A stretch of DNA of 54,615 nucleotides from NCBI RefSeq assembly GCF_012275575.1, contig NZ_NPIH01000196.1, positions 1 to 54,615 on the forward strand, read 5' to 3'. Under the pieces are notes generated by a model. It had not been told where the DNA came from. It worked only from the letters and a program-made list of their open reading frames with translations, and ran no database searches. Source of the stretch: Paraburkholderia sp. SG-MS1 (GTDB lineage: Bacteria; Pseudomonadota; Gammaproteobacteria; Burkholderiales; Burkholderiaceae). Positions within the stretch are counted from its first letter, which is position 1; every line of letters starts with the position of its first letter. Shown here one piece after another: positions 37,480 to 46,960 of this stretch. A program made the translations under genes and the position numbers.

Positions 37480-38541
37480 ATGACCTCTTTGCCACGCCCG
37501 GCCGGCTTGCCCGAAGTCACACCGCTCGATCAAACGCTGCGCGCCGAGCTGCAGCACATCATCGATACCAGGACCAAGCCGCCTGGCAGTCTCGGGCGGC
37601 TCGAAACGCTCGCGCGTCAAATGGGCCTGATTCAGCGCAGCACGAAGCCGACGGTGCAGCGCCCGGCGATGATCGTGTTCGCCGGCGACCACGGCATTGC
37701 CGCGGAAGGCGTGAGCCCGTATCCGCAAGCGGTGACCGCGCAGATGGTCGCCAATTTTCTCGCGGGCGGCGCGGCGATCAACGCATTGAGCCGGGTCGCC
37801 GGTATCGAACTCGAAGTGGTCAACGCCGGCATTGCGACGCCGCTGCCGTCGACTGACGGCCTCGTCGATATTCCGGTGGCGAGCGGCACGCGCAACTTCG
37901 CGCACGAACCCGCGATGACCCAGGCCCAAGCGCTCGCCGCGATGCAGGCGGGCGCGGCGCGCGTGCGTCATCACGCGGCGCTCGGCAGCAACGTGATCGG
38001 CTTTGGTGAGATGGGGATTGCGAACACGTCGTCGGCCGCGTGTCTGATGAGCCGTGTATGCAACGTGCCGATCGACGAATGCGTCGGCCGTGGCACCGGT
38101 CTCGACAACGCGGGGCTCGCGAAAAAACGCAACGTGCTCGCGTCGGCGCTCACGCGGCATGCCGGAGCCACCGCGCCGCTCGACGTGCTCGCCACCTTCG
38201 GCGGTTTCGAAATCGCGATGATGGCCGGCGCGTATCTCGCTGCCGCTGAAGCTCGGATGACGATCCTCGTCGACGGTTTCATCGCGAGCTCCGCGTTGCT
38301 GATCGCCGATGCGTTCGCACCGAGCGTGCGCGAGTACTGCGTGTTCGCGCATGCGTCCAATGAAGCGGGGCACCGGCGCATGCTCGATCATTTCGGCGCG
38401 CTGCCGTTGCTGTCGCTCGAACTGCGTCTGGGCGAAGGCACCGGCGCGGCGCTCGCGGTGCCACTCTTGCGCGCTGCCGCGGCGTTCGTCAACGAAATGG
38501 CCAGCTTCGATTCGGCGGCCGTCGCAAATCGCGATGCGTGA
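37480..38541 (+). CDS. cobT: Nicotinate-nucleotide:dimethylbenzimidazole phosphoribosyltransferase
   Basis: The 353-residue enzyme activates the lower ligand as alpha-ribazole phosphate. TKPPGSLGRLETLARQ near residue 30, IVFAGDHGIAAEGVSPYPQ near 64, GEMGIANTSSAACLM near 175 and LRLGEGTGAALA near 315 (holding the catalytic Glu) are family motifs. ATG 37480 lies 37 bp after btuD. Confidence 0.95.
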   Translation: MTSLPRPAGLPEVTPLDQTLRAELQHIIDTRTKPPGSLGRLETLARQMGLIQRSTKPTVQRPAMIVFAGDHGIAAEGVSPYPQAVTAQMVANFLAGGAAINALSRVAGIELEVVNAGIATPLPSTDGLVDIPVASGTRNFAHEPAMTQAQALAAMQAGAARVRHHAALGSNVIGFGEMGIANTSSAACLMSRVCNVPIDECVGRGTGLDNAGLAKKRNVLASALTRHAGATAPLDVLATFGGFEIAMMAGAYLAAAEARMTILVDGFIASSALLIADAFAPSVREYCVFAHASNEAGHRRMLDHFGALPLLSLELRLGEGTGAALAVPLLRAAAAFVNEMASFDSAAVANRDA

Positions 38542-38607
38542 ACCGTTTCACGGTGACTCACCAGCCGCTCGCAGCCACTCACCGATACCCAGGCACCCGG
38601 GCCATTC

Positions 38608-39384
38608 ATGAACCCCCTCGCGGAACTGCGCTATTTCTTCACGGCGCTCGGTTATTTCACGCGCTTGCCCGTGCCGCGCTGGGTCGGCTATGAGCCGCAT
38701 TATCTGAATGCGGCCGCGCGCTACTTCCCTTTGGTCGGCGCGTTGGTCGGCGCGTTCAGCGCGCTGGTCTATCTGGCGGCACTGCGCGTGTTTCCGGCGG
38801 GCGTGGCCGTATTGCTGTCGATGGCCGCGTCGTTACTGGCGACAGGCGCCTTTCATGAGGATGGTCTCGCCGATTGCGTCGATGCGTTCGGTGGCGCATA
38901 TAACCGCAGCGATGCGTTGCGCATCATGCATGACTCACGCATCGGCGCTTTCGGCGCCATCGCGCTGGTGATCGCGCTCGCGTTGAAGTGGCAGGCGCTC
39001 GCGGAATTGCCGCCGTTGCGTGCCACAAGTCTGATGATAGCCGCACATGCGGCGAGCCGCGCGTGCGCGATCAGCTATCTGGCCACGCTCGACTATGTTC
39101 GCGCCGAAGGCAAGGCCAAGCCGGTCGCGCAGCGCCTGAGCGGCCCTGCGTTGCTGTGCGCGGCATTGTTCGGCTTTCCCTGGCTGCTTTGGCCGAACGG
39201 GCCTGGCGTGCCGGACTGGCGCTTCGCGGCCGTGACGTTGGCGGTGCTGATCGCGCTGCGGTTTGCTCTGGGCCGCTATTTCGTCAAACGCATTGGCGGC
39301 TATACCGGCGACTGCCTCGGCTTGGCGCAGCAGATCTTCGAATTGATCATCTACCTGGTGGGGCTTGCATGGATATCGTCCTGA
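38608..39384 (+). CDS. cobS: Adenosylcobinamide-GDP ribazoletransferase (cobalamin synthase)
   Basis: The 258-residue polytopic membrane enzyme joins adenosylcobinamide-GDP with alpha-ribazole (phosphate). RYFPLVGALVGAF near residue 38, FHEDGLADCVDAFGGAYNRSDALRIMHDSRIGAFG near 82-117 and GYTGDCLGLAQQ near the end are the CobS motifs. It lies 66 bp after cobT, and the phosphatase gene overlaps its end by 16 bp. Confidence 0.95.
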   Translation: MNPLAELRYFFTALGYFTRLPVPRWVGYEPHYLNAAARYFPLVGALVGAFSALVYLAALRVFPAGVAVLLSMAASLLATGAFHEDGLADCVDAFGGAYNRSDALRIMHDSRIGAFGAIALVIALALKWQALAELPPLRATSLMIAAHAASRACAISYLATLDYVRAEGKAKPVAQRLSGPALLCAALFGFPWLLWPNGPGVPDWRFAAVTLAVLIALRFALGRYFVKRIGGYTGDCLGLAQQIFELIIYLVGLAWISS

Positions 39385-39959
39385 TTCGTCATCCCGCCGT
39401 GGCGCTCGATGCGGGCGTGTGCTACGGCCACAGCGACGTCGCGCTCGCCGCCGACGCCGCGAATTCCTCGAGCGCGCTCGCGTTGAAGCTCGCGAAGTTG
39501 CAGGTGCCGGCGCCGCGCGTGTTGATCTCGAGTCCGCTCACGCGCTGCTCGGCGCTCGCCGCCGAAATAGCGAACGACTTCGGTTGCGTGCTCAGTCACG
39601 ATGCCCAGCTGATGGAAATGAACTTCGGCGAATGGGAAACGCAGCGCTGGGACGAGATCGATCGCACGCTGCTCGACGACTGGGCCGCGAATTTCGAACA
39701 CGCGCGTGCGCATGGCGGCGAGAGCGTGGCGCAATTCGTCGAGCGCGTGCGCGCGTGGGTCGATGCGTTCGCGCAGACACGCGAGCTGTCGCCTGCTTAT
39801 GTCGTCACGCATGCCGGCGTGATGCGCGTGATCGCGTCGCTGGTGCTGGACGTGCCGCTGGAGCGGTGTCTGAAATGGTCGCTCGAAATGGCGGGGGTCG
39901 TCTGGTTGCGCCGGAATGATGACGCGCAGCGGTGGTCGCTGGTGCGGTGGAATGCGTGA
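39369..39959 (+). CDS. cobC: Alpha-ribazole phosphatase (histidine phosphatase family)
   Basis: The 196-residue phosphatase removes phosphate from alpha-ribazole or adenosylcobalamin 5'-phosphate. The catalytic His is in LIRHPAV (residue 7), where the usual RHG is RHP; the second catalytic His is in VVTHAGVMR. SSPLTRCSALA and LMEMNFGEWETQRWDEID are typical of CobC. It ends the riboswitch operon. Confidence 0.9.
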   Translation: MDIVLIRHPAVALDAGVCYGHSDVALAADAANSSSALALKLAKLQVPAPRVLISSPLTRCSALAAEIANDFGCVLSHDAQLMEMNFGEWETQRWDEIDRTLLDDWAANFEHARAHGGESVAQFVERVRAWVDAFAQTRELSPAYVVTHAGVMRVIASLVLDVPLERCLKWSLEMAGVVWLRRNDDAQRWSLVRWNA

Positions 39960-40049
39960 CGGTGACGGTGGCGGGGACGGGTGGTGCAATTCAGGCGGGT
40001 AGGTTGATTGCGAGCTGCGTGGCTTGCGCTTGAGGTCGGGTTGAACGCG

Positions 40050-40095
40050 CGACGCGCGGCATGCCGTTATGCGATGGCCCTCGCGCCGCGCGTCG
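40050..40095. terminator. Candidate terminator hairpin between convergent cob operons
   Basis: CGACGCGCGGC (40050-40060) and GCCGCGCGTCG (40085-40095) form an 11-bp perfect stem with a 24-nt loop, in the 149-bp gap between cobC and the convergent btuF. The lack of a T-run makes it uncertain as an intrinsic terminator. Confidence 0.45.
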
Positions 40096-40108
40096 GCATG
40101 CCTTCACA

Positions 40109-41029
40109 TCACTGCGCCCCCGGCTTCCTGCGCGAGCGCGCCGTCTCGAGATCTTCACACAGCCGCTGCGCGCCCTGCACGATGCGCGGCGCTGGCCGGT
40201 TGATCAGATCGCCGTCGATTGCAAAGAGGTTCTGATTCACGACAGCCGTGAGCGCGGGCCACGCGCGCCATGTGTCGAGTTGCGGCAAGCGCGTATCCGG
40301 CTGCGTCGCGCCGGGCGCCGACGTGACGATCGCTTCGGGATTCGCGGCGAGCACCGCTTCGGTCGAGACGGTCGGCACCAGCGGCTGAAGTCCCGCGAAC
40401 ACGTTGCGGCCGCCGCACAGCATGATCACGTCGCTGAGCATATGCTCGCCATTGAGCGTCATCAGTGGCTTGTCCCACACCTGATAGAACACGCTGACCG
40501 GCGGCCGGCTCGCATACCGCGTGCGCAACCGTGCGATGTCCTGACGATACGCGGCCGCCGCGGCATCCGCAGCCGGCGACGTGCCGAGCAATTGCCCGAG
40601 CTTCGTCAGCGATACGGCCACGTCGTCGAGATGATGCGGCTCGCTGAAGAACAGCGGCACGTGCAGCTCGCGCAGGCGTTCGAGTTGACGCTGCGCATTG
40701 CCATGCCGCCAGACGACGATCAGATCGGGCTTCAGCGCGACGATGCGTTCGAGGTCGAGCGCCTTGTTGTCGCCGACGCGCGGCAGCTGCTGCGCTTGCG
40801 GCGGGTAGTCGCTGTACGACACCGCGCCGACCATTTTTGCGCCGCCGCCGGCCGCGTACAACAGCTCCGTGACGTGCGGCGCGAGGCTGATCACGCGCTG
40901 CGCGGGAGCGGGCAAGGTGACGGTTGCGCCGCTGTCGTCGGTGACGGTGATCGCGGCGTGGGCGTGCAGCGAGCTCACGCAAAGCGACGCGGCGATGAAG
41001 CACGGAATGAGGCGGGCGAGTCGGGTCAT
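40109..41029 (-). CDS. btuF: Periplasmic cobalamin-binding protein
   Basis: The 306-residue class III binding protein has a signal peptide (MTRLARLIPCFIAASLCVSSLHAHA/A), then RVISLAPHVTELLYAAGGGAKMVGAVSYSDYP near residue 45, the standard BtuF opening, and VFYQVWDKPLMTLNGEHMLSDVI near 185. It delivers B12 to BtuCD, whose genes lie in the facing operon. It is the last gene of the minus-strand cobU-cbiB-cobD-btuF set. Confidence 0.92.
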   Translation of the reverse strand: MTRLARLIPCFIAASLCVSSLHAHAAITVTDDSGATVTLPAPAQRVISLAPHVTELLYAAGGGAKMVGAVSYSDYPPQAQQLPRVGDNKALDLERIVALKPDLIVVWRHGNAQRQLERLRELHVPLFFSEPHHLDDVAVSLTKLGQLLGTSPAADAAAAAYRQDIARLRTRYASRPPVSVFYQVWDKPLMTLNGEHMLSDVIMLCGGRNVFAGLQPLVPTVSTEAVLAANPEAIVTSAPGATQPDTRLPQLDTWRAWPALTAVVNQNLFAIDGDLINRPAPRIVQGAQRLCEDLETARSRRKPGAQ

Positions 41030-41106
41030 CGGGCGAGGAGGTGGGTGTGCGTGAAAGGCATGAGGGGCATGGGGAGACGCTGCAGGGTCGTGCCAGCCTC
41101 GCTACG

Positions 41107-42162
41107 TCAACTGGCTCTCGCGGTATCGAGTGCCTGCATCGCTTCGCGCAGGCTTTCTTCGAAGCGTGTCCATTCCGCTTCGCTAGCGGGCAAGCCGAAA
41201 CGCACGCTGCCCGACGCCGTGAAGAGCCGGGTCCATACGCCACGCCGCGCCAGCGCTTCGTGTAAAGCGGCGGCGCGCGCGTCGTCGGTCCATGCGAAAA
41301 GCGGGGTGCCGTGTGTGGCAAAACCGTGAGCATGCAATAGCTCGACCAGTCGCGCGCTTTCGCCGTCGAGTCGCGCGCGCATTTGCCGTTGCCACGCTTC
41401 GTCGGCGAATGCGGCCTTGACTGCGTGGCGTGCCGGGCCGCTGACCGTCCATGCGCCCAGCGTGCGCCGCAAGGTGGCGAGCCACGCAGGCGCACCGAGC
41501 ACGAAGCCTGCGCGCACGCCGGCGAGCCCGAAAAATTTCCCCGGCGAGCGCAACACGAGCAGTCCGTCGAGACGCGTGTTGGCCGCGAGCGACGCCTCGG
41601 GCATCGTATCGGCGAAAGCTTCATCGACCAGTAGCGTGCCGCCGCGTGTGCGCAATTGCGCATGCCAGTGCAGCAGTTGGTCGGCGCTCAGATGCGCGGC
41701 CGTGGGATTGTTCGGATTCACGACGATCGCGTGAGTGAGCGCATCCGGCAACCGCTCGCAGCGCACGTCGAGCGGCGCGACGCGATGTCCGGCTCGTGCG
41801 AATGCGGGCGCGTATTCGCTGTAGGTGAGCGGCGCGATGCCGACGCTCGCGCGCGGCAGTAACGCGGGCAACGCGCGAATCGCCGCCTGGCTGCCGGCGA
41901 CGGGCAGCACATGCGCCGCATCGGGCGCGCGGTAGTAGCGCGCGGCGCAGGCGGCGAAGTCGTCGCCCTCGTCGGGCAGACGCCGCCACGCATCGGCGGG
42001 CACCGGCGGCACCGGATAGCCGTGCGGATTGATGCCCGTCGAGAGGTCGAGCCACTGCGCGTACGGGATGCCGTAGCGTTCGGCGGCTTCGTGCAGATTG
42101 CCGCCGTGGGCCACGATGTCGTTTGCCGCGCTGCCCGGGCCATCCGCGATGTGATCAACCAT
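41107..42162 (-). CDS. cobD: L-threonine-O-3-phosphate decarboxylase (PLP aminotransferase fold)
   Basis: The 351-residue PLP enzyme makes aminopropanol phosphate, the linker between corrin ring and lower ligand. HGGNLHEAAERYGIP opens the protein, VNPNNPTAAHLS (about residue 148) binds cofactor, and the PLP lysine is in RSPGKFFGLAGVRAGF near residue 210. It is called CobC in Pseudomonas naming and CobD in Salmonella naming. The start overlaps cbiB by 8 bp. Confidence 0.92.
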   Translation of the reverse strand: MVDHIADGPGSAANDIVAHGGNLHEAAERYGIPYAQWLDLSTGINPHGYPVPPVPADAWRRLPDEGDDFAACAARYYRAPDAAHVLPVAGSQAAIRALPALLPRASVGIAPLTYSEYAPAFARAGHRVAPLDVRCERLPDALTHAIVVNPNNPTAAHLSADQLLHWHAQLRTRGGTLLVDEAFADTMPEASLAANTRLDGLLVLRSPGKFFGLAGVRAGFVLGAPAWLATLRRTLGAWTVSGPARHAVKAAFADEAWQRQMRARLDGESARLVELLHAHGFATHGTPLFAWTDDARAAALHEALARRGVWTRLFTASGSVRFGLPASEAEWTRFEESLREAMQALDTARAS

Positions 42163-43093
42163 GAAAGGGCACGCTCAGCAACGCCAGCACGATCAGCACC
42201 GCCAGCCACAGAATGATCGTGCGTTCGACCAGCGCCAGCGCGGCCGTCACGTGGCTGGCCGTGGCGGGGTGGCCGAAGCCGAGGGTCGGGCGCTGTTCGA
42301 GCGCGCCGTGATATACCGCCGGCCCGCCGATCAGCACGTTCAGACTGCCGGCGCCGGAGGCCATCACCGGTCCCGCATTCGGGCTGTCCCAGCGCGGTGC
42401 CTGCTCGCGCCAACAACGCCAGGCGGTGTGGGTGTCGCCGAGCAATGCATAGCTGGCGGCGGTCAGACGCGCGGGGATCCAGTTGAGCACGTCGTCGAGG
42501 CGCGCCGCGGCCCAGCCGAAACGCAGATAGCGCGGCGTGCGATACCCCCACATCGCATCGAGCGTGTTGGCCAGACGAAACCCGAGCGCGCCCGGGCCAC
42601 CCGCGATCGCGAACCAGAACAGCGCGCCGAAGATCGCATCGTTGCCGTTTTCGAGCGCCGATTCGACGGCCGCACGCGAGAGCGCGGCTTCATCGGCATG
42701 CGCGGTTTCGCGCGACACGATGCGCGCGGTCAGTTGACGCGCTTCTTCGAGATCGCGTTGCAGAAGAGCCCGTGCGATCGGCGCAATGTGGTCGTGCAGG
42801 CTGCGCGCGCCGAGCGCGAACCACAGCAGCATGACGTGCACCGCGCAGGCGGCGAACAACGGCAGCACCGCGACCAGCCACCACGCGATCAGCACCGGCG
42901 GCAGCACCGCCAGCGCCCACGCGAGGAGTCCTTTGAGCCGCAAGCGCCGGCCCGTGTTGTAGCGCTTCTCGAGACGCTTCGCCCAGTTGCCGAAACCCAC
43001 CAGCGGATGCGCGACGCGCGGCTCGCCGAACCAGCGGTCGATGACCACGCCCGCGGTCGCGAGCGTCGCGAGGAGAGGAAGCGAGAGCATCAT
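42155..43093 (-). CDS. cbiB: Adenosylcobinamide-phosphate synthase (CbiB/CobD membrane protein)
   Basis: The 312-residue inner-membrane protein attaches the aminopropanol arm to cobyric acid. VIDRWFGEPRVAHPLVGFGNWAKRLEKRYN near residues 14-43 is the family signature, and SALENGNDAIFGALFWFAIAGGPGALGFRLANTLDAMWGYR follows near 140-180. The start is ATG 43093 or the next codon 43090; the long upstream frame is antisense-phase noise inside cobU. It overlaps cobU by 4 bp. Confidence 0.92.
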   Translation of the reverse strand: MMLSLPLLATLATAGVVIDRWFGEPRVAHPLVGFGNWAKRLEKRYNTGRRLRLKGLLAWALAVLPPVLIAWWLVAVLPLFAACAVHVMLLWFALGARSLHDHIAPIARALLQRDLEEARQLTARIVSRETAHADEAALSRAAVESALENGNDAIFGALFWFAIAGGPGALGFRLANTLDAMWGYRTPRYLRFGWAAARLDDVLNWIPARLTAASYALLGDTHTAWRCWREQAPRWDSPNAGPVMASGAGSLNVLIGGPAVYHGALEQRPTLGFGHPATASHVTAALALVERTIILWLAVLIVLALLSVPFHG

Positions 43094-43644
43094 GCGCGGC
43101 CCGCTGTTTTCAGCGCGAGCGGCAGGCCGGCGACCATCATCGTGGCCGTGGTGCTCAATGCGGCGATGCGCTGATTGAGGCGGCCGAGTTCGTCGACGTA
43201 AAGACGCGTGGCCGCGCCGAGCGGCACCACGCCCAGGCCAATTTCGTTGCTGACCACGATGATCTTGCCGTGAGCGTTCACGAGCGCCGCTTCGAGCGCG
43301 GCGACATGCGCGTGATAACGATCGATCGGCAGCGCTTCGCCTTCGGCCGGACAGAGCAGATTGGCGAGCCACAGGGTCAGGCAGTCGATCAGCAGGCAAT
43401 GGCCGGGGGCGTCGCTTTGCGTGACGGCGCCCGCGAGGTCGGCGCCTGCTTCGAGCAAGTGCCAATGCGCGGGACGCCGCGCGCGATGATGCGCAATGCG
43501 CGCGCTGAATTCGGCGTCGTCGGCCACGCGCGCGGTGGCGATGTAGGTGACGGGGAAAGCGCTGTCGTCGGCAAGCTGTTCGGCGTGCATGCTCTTGCCC
43601 GAACGGGCGCCGCCGAGGACGAAAGTGAGGTCGCGGGGAGTCAT
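43090..43644 (-). CDS. cobU: Adenosylcobinamide kinase / adenosylcobinamide-phosphate guanylyltransferase
   Basis: The 184-residue bifunctional enzyme has the P-loop GGARSGKS near residue 10, [19 protein letters not shown] with the guanylylated His region near 48-66, [14 protein letters not shown] near 80, and [28 protein letters not shown] near 125. ATG 43644 is chosen because the protein begins [18 protein letters not shown]. First gene of the minus-strand operon, divergent from cobQ. Confidence 0.94.
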   Translation of the reverse strand: MTPRDLTFVLGGARSGKSMHAEQLADDSAFPVTYIATARVADDAEFSARIAHHRARRPAHWHLLEAGADLAGAVTQSDAPGHCLLIDCLTLWLANLLCPAEGEALPIDRYHAHVAALEAALVNAHGKIIVVSNEIGLGVVPLGAATRLYVDELGRLNQRIAALSTTATMMVAGLPLALKTAGRA

Positions 43645-43922
43645 CGCGTGATTGTACCGGCGTGCGGCGTGGGCCGGCGCGATGGGATAATGCGGCGGGC
43701 GGGGTGATGTGTGTGGGCGAGAGACACGCGGCGCGGCAGTCTGAGCGCCGATGTACATGTTGTGCCTCAACGCCCCGCGCGATCTGTTTTTCCGCTGCGA
43801 GTTCGTTGTCATGTCTTGCCGCGTCCTTACCGCCTCATCGCCGCACGCACACTGCTTGCCGTTTCGCTACAACCTTCATCACTCTTTGCTTCACTGCCTT
43901 TTCACCGCTGACCCGACCTCCC
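43645..43922. promoter_or_regulatory. Divergent cobU/cobQ intergenic region
   Basis: This 278-bp stretch should contain both promoters. I looked for B12-box and GCAACGGTAAG-type riboswitch marks on both strands and see none. Short frames on the plus strand (43711-43911, 43751-43960) are not convincing genes. Confidence 0.45.
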
Positions 43923-45446
43923 GTGACCACCACTTCAATTTCGCTTCCGCTCCCGCATGACGCCGTCACCGTGCCGCGCGGCACGCTGATGATCCAGGGC
44001 ACCACGTCCGACGCCGGCAAGAGCACGCTGGTCGCGGGCCTCTGCCGGCTCGCACGCCGCGCCGGTGTACGGGTCGCGCCGTTCAAGCCGCAGAACATGG
44101 CGCTCAACAGCGCGGTGACCGTCGACGGCGGCGAGATCGGCCGCGCCCAGGCGTTGCAGGCGGTGGCCGCGGGGATTGCCGCGCACACGGACCTGAACCC
44201 GGTGTTGCTCAAGCCGACCAGCGATCGCGGTGCGCAGGTGATCATCCACGGCAGGGCGCGCATGAATCTCGACGCACGCGCGTATCACGACTACAAGCCC
44301 GTCGCGTTCGAAGCGGTGCTGCAGTCGTATGCGCGTCTGCAGGCCGCGTACGACACGATCTTCGTCGAAGGCGCGGGCAGTCCCGCCGAGATCAATCTGC
44401 GCGAGCGCGACATCGCCAACATGGGTTTCGCGGAGGCCGTCGATTGCCCGGTGGTACTGGTCGCCGATATCGATCGCGGCGGCGTGTTCGCGCATCTGAC
44501 CGGCACGCTCGCGTGTCTGTCGGCGAGCGAGCAGGCGCGAGTGCGCGGCTTCATCATCAACCGGTTTCGCGGCGACATCAGCTTGCTGCAGCCGGGGCTC
44601 GACTGGCTCGAAGCGCGGACCGGCAAGCCGGTGCTCGGCGTCGTCCCGTATCTGCACGGCCTCACGCTCGACGCGGAAGATATGCTGCCGCCCGAGCTGC
44701 GCGCGGCGCACAGTGACGCGGGACGAATGCTGCGGGTCGTCGTGCCGGTGCTGCCGCACATCAGCAATCACACTGATTTCGACGCGCTGCGCGCACACCC
44801 GCAGGTCGACTTTCACTACGTGCGTAGTGGCACGCCGCTGCCGCCGGCCGATCTGATCATTCTGCCAGGCTCGAAAAACGTGCCCGGCGACCTCGCGTTT
44901 CTGCGCGCGCAAGGCTGGGACGCAGTGCTGCAGCGGCATCTGCGCTATGGCGGGCGCGTGATCGGCATTTGCGGCGGCATGCAGATGCTCGGGCGCGAAG
45001 TGGCCGACCCGCATGGCGTGGAAGGCGCGCCGGGAACGTGGGCGGGGCTCGGCTGGCTCGATTACTCGACGGTGCTCACACGGGAAAAGACGCTGAAGAA
45101 CGTGGCCGGAAGCCTCGCGCTGCCCGGATCGCCCGAAGTGGCCGGCTATGAAATTCACATGGGCGAGACGCATGGTCCGGCGCTGGACACGCCCGCGCTG
45201 CGTCTGCAAACCGCGCAGGGGACGCATCCCGACGGGGCAAAGTCAACTGATGGCCAGATCCTCGCCACCTATGTGCACGGCCTGTTCGACACGCCGGCCG
45301 CATGTGCCGCGTTGCTCGCGTGGGCGGGTCTGAGCGACGCGCAGCAGATCGACTATCCGGCGCTGCGCGAGGCGTCGCTGGAGCGCCTCGCCGATACGCT
45401 GGCCGGCCATCTCGACCTCGCGAAGCTGTTTGCGGCAATTGGCTGA
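43923..45446 (+). CDS. cobQ: Cobyric acid synthase
   Basis: The 507-residue amidotransferase amidates the b, d, e and g positions of adenosylcobyrinic a,c-diamide. The ATP site is in [28 protein letters not shown] (about residues 21-48), and the glutaminase Cys and His are in [11 protein letters not shown] and [10 protein letters not shown] take GTG 43923 as start ([10 protein letters not shown]); ATG 43989 would give a shorter form that begins at the P-loop strand. Neither has a strong ribosome site. Divergent from cobU. Confidence 0.93.
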   Translation: MTTTSISLPLPHDAVTVPRGTLMIQGTTSDAGKSTLVAGLCRLARRAGVRVAPFKPQNMALNSAVTVDGGEIGRAQALQAVAAGIAAHTDLNPVLLKPTSDRGAQVIIHGRARMNLDARAYHDYKPVAFEAVLQSYARLQAAYDTIFVEGAGSPAEINLRERDIANMGFAEAVDCPVVLVADIDRGGVFAHLTGTLACLSASEQARVRGFIINRFRGDISLLQPGLDWLEARTGKPVLGVVPYLHGLTLDAEDMLPPELRAAHSDAGRMLRVVVPVLPHISNHTDFDALRAHPQVDFHYVRSGTPLPPADLIILPGSKNVPGDLAFLRAQGWDAVLQRHLRYGGRVIGICGGMQMLGREVADPHGVEGAPGTWAGLGWLDYSTVLTREKTLKNVAGSLALPGSPEVAGYEIHMGETHGPALDTPALRLQTAQGTHPDGAKSTDGQILATYVHGLFDTPAACAALLAWAGLSDAQQIDYPALREASLERLADTLAGHLDLAKLFAAIG

Positions 45447-45506
45447 GCGGGATCGGTTCGGGGTGAGGGGTTAAGTTCCGCCGCGCCCCGAGCCGCGCTC
45501 GAACGC

Positions 45507-45926
45507 TCAATACAACACGATCTGCGTGCAGCGAAACAGCGCCATCGTCTTGCCGTTCGGGTCGGTGACGGTCGCGTCCCAGACCTGCGTGCTGCGTCCC
45601 AGATGCACACCCTTGGCGACCGCGCGGATCGTCCCTTCGGTCGCCGTGCCGAGAAAATTGCTTTTCAGTTCGACGGTCGTGAAATTGCGCGCCGTTTCCG
45701 GCAGGTGCGCGAGGCAAGCGTAGCCACACGCGGTATCCGCGAGACCGATCACCGTGGCCGCGTGCAGGAAGCCGTTCGGCGCGAGCAATTCGGGGCGCAC
45801 GGTCAATTCGGCGGTCAGAACGCCTTCTTCAAGCGACAGCACGCGTACGCCCAGCAAGCCTGGCAGCTTGCCCTGCTGGCGTTCGTGCAGGCGTTCGACG
45901 GTGTATTCCGGGCGGAGCTTGCTCAT
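45507..45926 (-). CDS. PaaI-family hotdog-fold thioesterase
   Basis: The 139-residue hotdog protein contains LLAPNGFLHAATVIGLADTACGYAC near residues 46-70 and TTVELKSNFLGTATEGTIRAVAKGVHLGRSTQVWDATVTD, matching the PaaI/YbgC-like acyl-CoA thioesterase superfamily. ATG 45926 has AGGA about 11 bp upstream; the upstream in-frame extension is rejected. The acyl substrate is unknown, and neighbours give no hint. Confidence 0.88.
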   Translation of the reverse strand: MSKLRPEYTVERLHERQQGKLPGLLGVRVLSLEEGVLTAELTVRPELLAPNGFLHAATVIGLADTACGYACLAHLPETARNFTTVELKSNFLGTATEGTIRAVAKGVHLGRSTQVWDATVTDPNGKTMALFRCTQIVLY

Positions 45927-46153
45927 GAGATTCGGGTCCTTGAGTGAAAAAGACGGCAGGGCAAAGCGGTCGATTAGCCCCGATTCGCCATGTGGGGGCT
46001 TCACCGCAGTGCATTTGTCGATATTATCAACGCCTGGATCGGCGGGCGAACCCGAGAACGGTACGGATCGGAACCCGCCGGCGCAAGTCACAGCAATAAG
46101 CAATCGCGCGGCAAACCGGCTGGCGGCGACCAGCCTTCTTTCCGGGAGCATTC

Positions 46154-46792
46154 ATGACGGTGATCGTGGTGGCGAATCCAAAGGGCGGCGTCGGTAAGAG
46201 CACGCTTTCGACGAATCTGGCCGGCTATTTCGCCGCGGCCGGCGAATGGGTCGCGCTTGCCGACCTGGACAAGCAGCAGTCCGCGCACGCCTGGCTGGCA
46301 TTGCGGCCCGACACGTTGCCGGCCATCGAGACTTGGGAAGTCAATCAGAACGCGCCGACCAAACCTCCAAAGGGGCTCGAGCACGCGGTCATCGACACGC
46401 CGGCGGGCCTCCACGGCCATCGCCTGAGCATCGCGCTGGATCTGGCCGACAAGGTGATCGTGCCGCTGCAGCCGTCGATGTTCGACATTCTCGCTACCCA
46501 GGAATTTCTCGAGCGGCTCGCGAAGGAAAAAGCGGTCAGGAAAGGCGCGATCGAAGTCGGCGTGGTCGGCATGCGCGTCGATGCGCGCACGCGTTCGGCG
46601 GAGCAGCTGCATCGCTTTGTCGAGGGGCTGAAGCTGCCGGTGCTCGGCTTTCTGCGCGACACGCAGAACTATGTGCAACTGGCGGCCCACGGGCTGACCC
46701 TGTGGGATGTCGCGAAAAGCCGCGTCGAGAAGGATCTGGAGCAGTGGCAGCCAATCGTCGAATGGACGAATGGGGCAGCGCGCAACGGTTGA
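46154..46792 (+). CDS. Orphan ParA/MinD-type ATPase
   Basis: The 212-residue ATPase has the deviant Walker A KGGVGKST at residues 10-17, LADLDKQQSAHAWL (Walker A') near 36, and AVIDTPAGLHG near 78. It lacks an N-terminal DNA-binding domain and a C-terminal amphipathic helix, and no parB-like gene is adjacent. Such short orphan ParA proteins position cellular cargo (chemoreceptor arrays, carboxysomes, storage granules, conjugation machinery). The cargo here cannot be told. Confidence 0.88.
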   Translation: MTVIVVANPKGGVGKSTLSTNLAGYFAAAGEWVALADLDKQQSAHAWLALRPDTLPAIETWEVNQNAPTKPPKGLEHAVIDTPAGLHGHRLSIALDLADKVIVPLQPSMFDILATQEFLERLAKEKAVRKGAIEVGVVGMRVDARTRSAEQLHRFVEGLKLPVLGFLRDTQNYVQLAAHGLTLWDVAKSRVEKDLEQWQPIVEWTNGAARNG

Positions 46793-46882
46793 GGCGGAGC
46801 AGGCTTGAGGTGGCGAGGCAGGCGGCTGTGGCCGCCCGCTCGCCGCGCGCTTGCACCATCGCGGGCGCGTGCCGGTGAAATG

Positions 46883-46911
46883 AAAACGCGCGTCAAAAAA
46901 GCAACGCGCGT
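46883..46911 (-). terminator. Candidate terminator of panD
   Basis: Two copies of the self-complementary ACGCGCGT (46886-46893 and 46904-46911) can pair across a 10-nt loop, followed on the minus strand by TTTTCATTT. It is 50 bp past the panD stop. Confidence 0.55.
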
Positions 46912-46960
46912 GCAAAGCGAACTTAAGGTGCCGACCGAAGAAGACGAACGACCGCCCCGC

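Noticed and set aside
43645..43922. A second cobalamin riboswitch between cobU and cobQ
   Set aside because: Neither strand shows the B12 box, the GCAACGGTAAG-type segment or GCCACTG.
43711..43960. Short upstream frames before cobQ as leader peptides
   Set aside because: Cys/His/Arg-rich random-looking products with no ribosome sites.
45447..45506. A terminator after cobQ
   Set aside because: Only a weak TCGGGG/CCCCGA pairing with a long loop and no T-run.
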